Below are positions 61,366 through 61,982 of a stretch of DNA of 61,982 bases, piece by piece (within the stretch, counting starts at the first letter, position 1; each line of letters begins with the position of its first letter). The translations under genes and the position numbers were made by a program. Below the pieces are notes generated by a model. It was given only the letters and a program-made list of their open reading frames with translations. It had not been told where the DNA came from and did no database searches. Source of the stretch: Leptolyngbya sp. CCY15150 (GTDB lineage Bacteria; Cyanobacteriota; Cyanobacteriia; RECH01); the NCBI RefSeq assembly GCF_016888135.1, contig NZ_JACSWB010000302.1, positions 1 through 61,982 of the forward strand. Direction: 5' to 3'.

Positions 61366-61524
61366 ATGACTACCCAGAAGCGACAAACCAGTATTTACCT
61401 ACCAGACCCCATGAGAGAGGCCATTCAAGCGATCGCAGAAAGAGAGCAGCGATCGTTTACGTTTGTGGTGGAAATGCTGTTGAGGGAGGCTTTAGAAGCA
61501 AGGGATACCGGGAAGAAGGGGTAG
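61366..61524 (+). CDS. Ribbon-helix-helix DNA-binding protein (52 aa)
   Basis: The 52-aa frame reads RQTSIYLPDPMREAIQAIAE (beta strand and helix A), then REQRSFTFVVEMLLREALEA (turn and helix B). It is a CopG/Arc-type RHH fold and probably dimeric. Such proteins are antitoxins or copy-number and operon repressors. No toxin frame follows on the same strand. It faces the HTH operon across a palindromic operator candidate. Confidence 0.75.
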   Translation: MTTQKRQTSIYLPDPMREAIQAIAEREQRSFTFVVEMLLREALEARDTGKKG

Positions 61525-61565
61525 GGGAGCCTAGCTAGATGTGTCTCCCAATTCAGCAACACCTT

Positions 61566-61814
61566 CTAATGCAACCGTTTCGTGATTGGGTTGACCATTA
61601 CGTGGATGACGTCATGGAAACCGGCTGTGGTTTGCACAACTTCCGCCTGACCCATCGAGCCAAGCAACAGAATTCTCTGACAGAAGCCGCTTAATTCCAA
61701 ACAACTACGGGTGAAGTTGACTTGCAGCTGCTTCTCTCCTATTTCCGATAAGGTCTGATGTCTAGACATCCAGATGTTTAAGTATCCCGTCTCCCAATCA
61801 TCTGATATTCTCAC
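61566..61814 (-). CDS. Doubtful small ORF (82 aa)
   Basis: An open frame from a GTG with no recognised family, no ribosome site and no clear domain. The opposite strand also has a short open frame (ATG at 61570), so coding is uncertain. It may be part of decayed mobile DNA near the window end. Confidence 0.2.
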   Translation of the reverse strand: MRISDDWETGYLNIWMSRHQTLSEIGEKQLQVNFTRSCLELSGFCQRILLLGSMGQAEVVQTTAGFHDVIHVMVNPITKRLH

Positions 61815-61885
61815 AACATCGTTCAGGAGTTGAGGCAGTGATCATAACTGTCGTCAATTCTTAGAATGAAACTAACTTAATCAAT

Positions 61886-61982
61886 GGCGTTGCGCAATCA
61901 AGAATGATTTAAGTGAATACTGGAATCTGACGATGCTTGAGATAGTAGATGAGTAACCGGACTGATGTCGTTAGCATGTCAA
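61886..61982. mobile_element. Possible insertion-sequence end at window edge
   Basis: GGCGTTGCGCAATCAAGAATG at 61886 onwards resembles the left end of the 22468-22605 element and common cyanobacterial IS termini. The element would continue past the window. There is no transposase frame in the 97 bp visible. Confidence 0.3.

Noticed and set aside
1-61982. CRISPR array
   Set aside because: The repeats found (STRR, 17-bp units, palindromes) lack regular spacers of 30-40 bp.
1-61982. rRNA genes
   Set aside because: No conserved 16S, 23S or 5S segments were seen.

Overview
The window is a chromosomal segment of a cyanobacterium. The evidence is the very high density of the HIP1 palindrome GCGATCGC (fourteen copies inside the SbcC-like gene alone), many cyanobacteria-restricted small families (DUF2949, DUF3086, DUF3119, DUF4278, DUF6761 types), cyanobacteriochrome photosensor domains, a GuaB3-type IMP dehydrogenase and a STRR-type heptanucleotide repeat. 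Base composition is moderately GC-rich. The genus cannot be fixed from sequence alone; a filamentous Leptolyngbya-like organism is a guess.

Layout. 1-1.1 kb is an AT-rich accessory margin with transposase remnants. 1.6-9.3 kb holds guaB3, mgtE, an SbcC-like SMC ATPase paired with an Fe-S PD-(D/E)XK nuclease, and a Crp/Fnr regulator. 9.7-14.5 kb is mixed: hydroxyisourate hydrolase, an ABC-2 permease, a DegT-fold protein lacking its PLP lysine, and tRNA-Leu(UAG). 14.8-25.5 kb is housekeeping: a UgpC/MalK-like ATPase, rsmI, a PfkB kinase, an Rrf2 regulator beside cysK, plsY, and DUF3086/DUF3119 beside plsC. 26.3-31.6 kb is looser: a long gene-poor stretch, a GH19-like enzyme with duplicated repeats, and an orphan DUF790 (Bax1-like) nuclease. 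32-39.3 kb holds argH, a quinone oxidoreductase-like gene, argF, a HAD phosphatase and a divergent iron ABC transporter pair with a Fur-like box. 39.4-43.2 kb holds DUF2325, an EamA transporter, a CrtH-like oxidoreductase and DUF2949.

The most striking locus is 43.6-50.9 kb. It is a giant light/energy-sensing hybrid histidine kinase reading CBS x4 - GAF - PAS x6 - GAF - GAF - HisKA - HATPase - REC. Two GAF domains carry the complete two-cysteine DXCF signature of cyanobacteriochromes, with the known 28-residue cysteine spacing. The frame is continuous for about 2,070 codons except for one in-frame TGA inside the first PAS domain. That TGA lies in the left arm of a perfect 15-bp inverted repeat. 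A REC-histidine kinase overlaps the 3' end by 4 bp.

50.9-57.2 kb holds LysE, a second Crp/Fnr regulator, an unusual ABC-class ATPase, a GST and a TPR protein. At 57.44 kb there is an isolated 3' half of tRNA-Gly(CCC), the usual trace of a tRNA-targeting integrative element. From there to the end the content is accessory: a GNAT-like gene with a partner, a Uma2 nuclease, short inverted-repeat elements, and a small regulator cluster facing a ribbon-helix-helix gene across a palindromic operator candidate.
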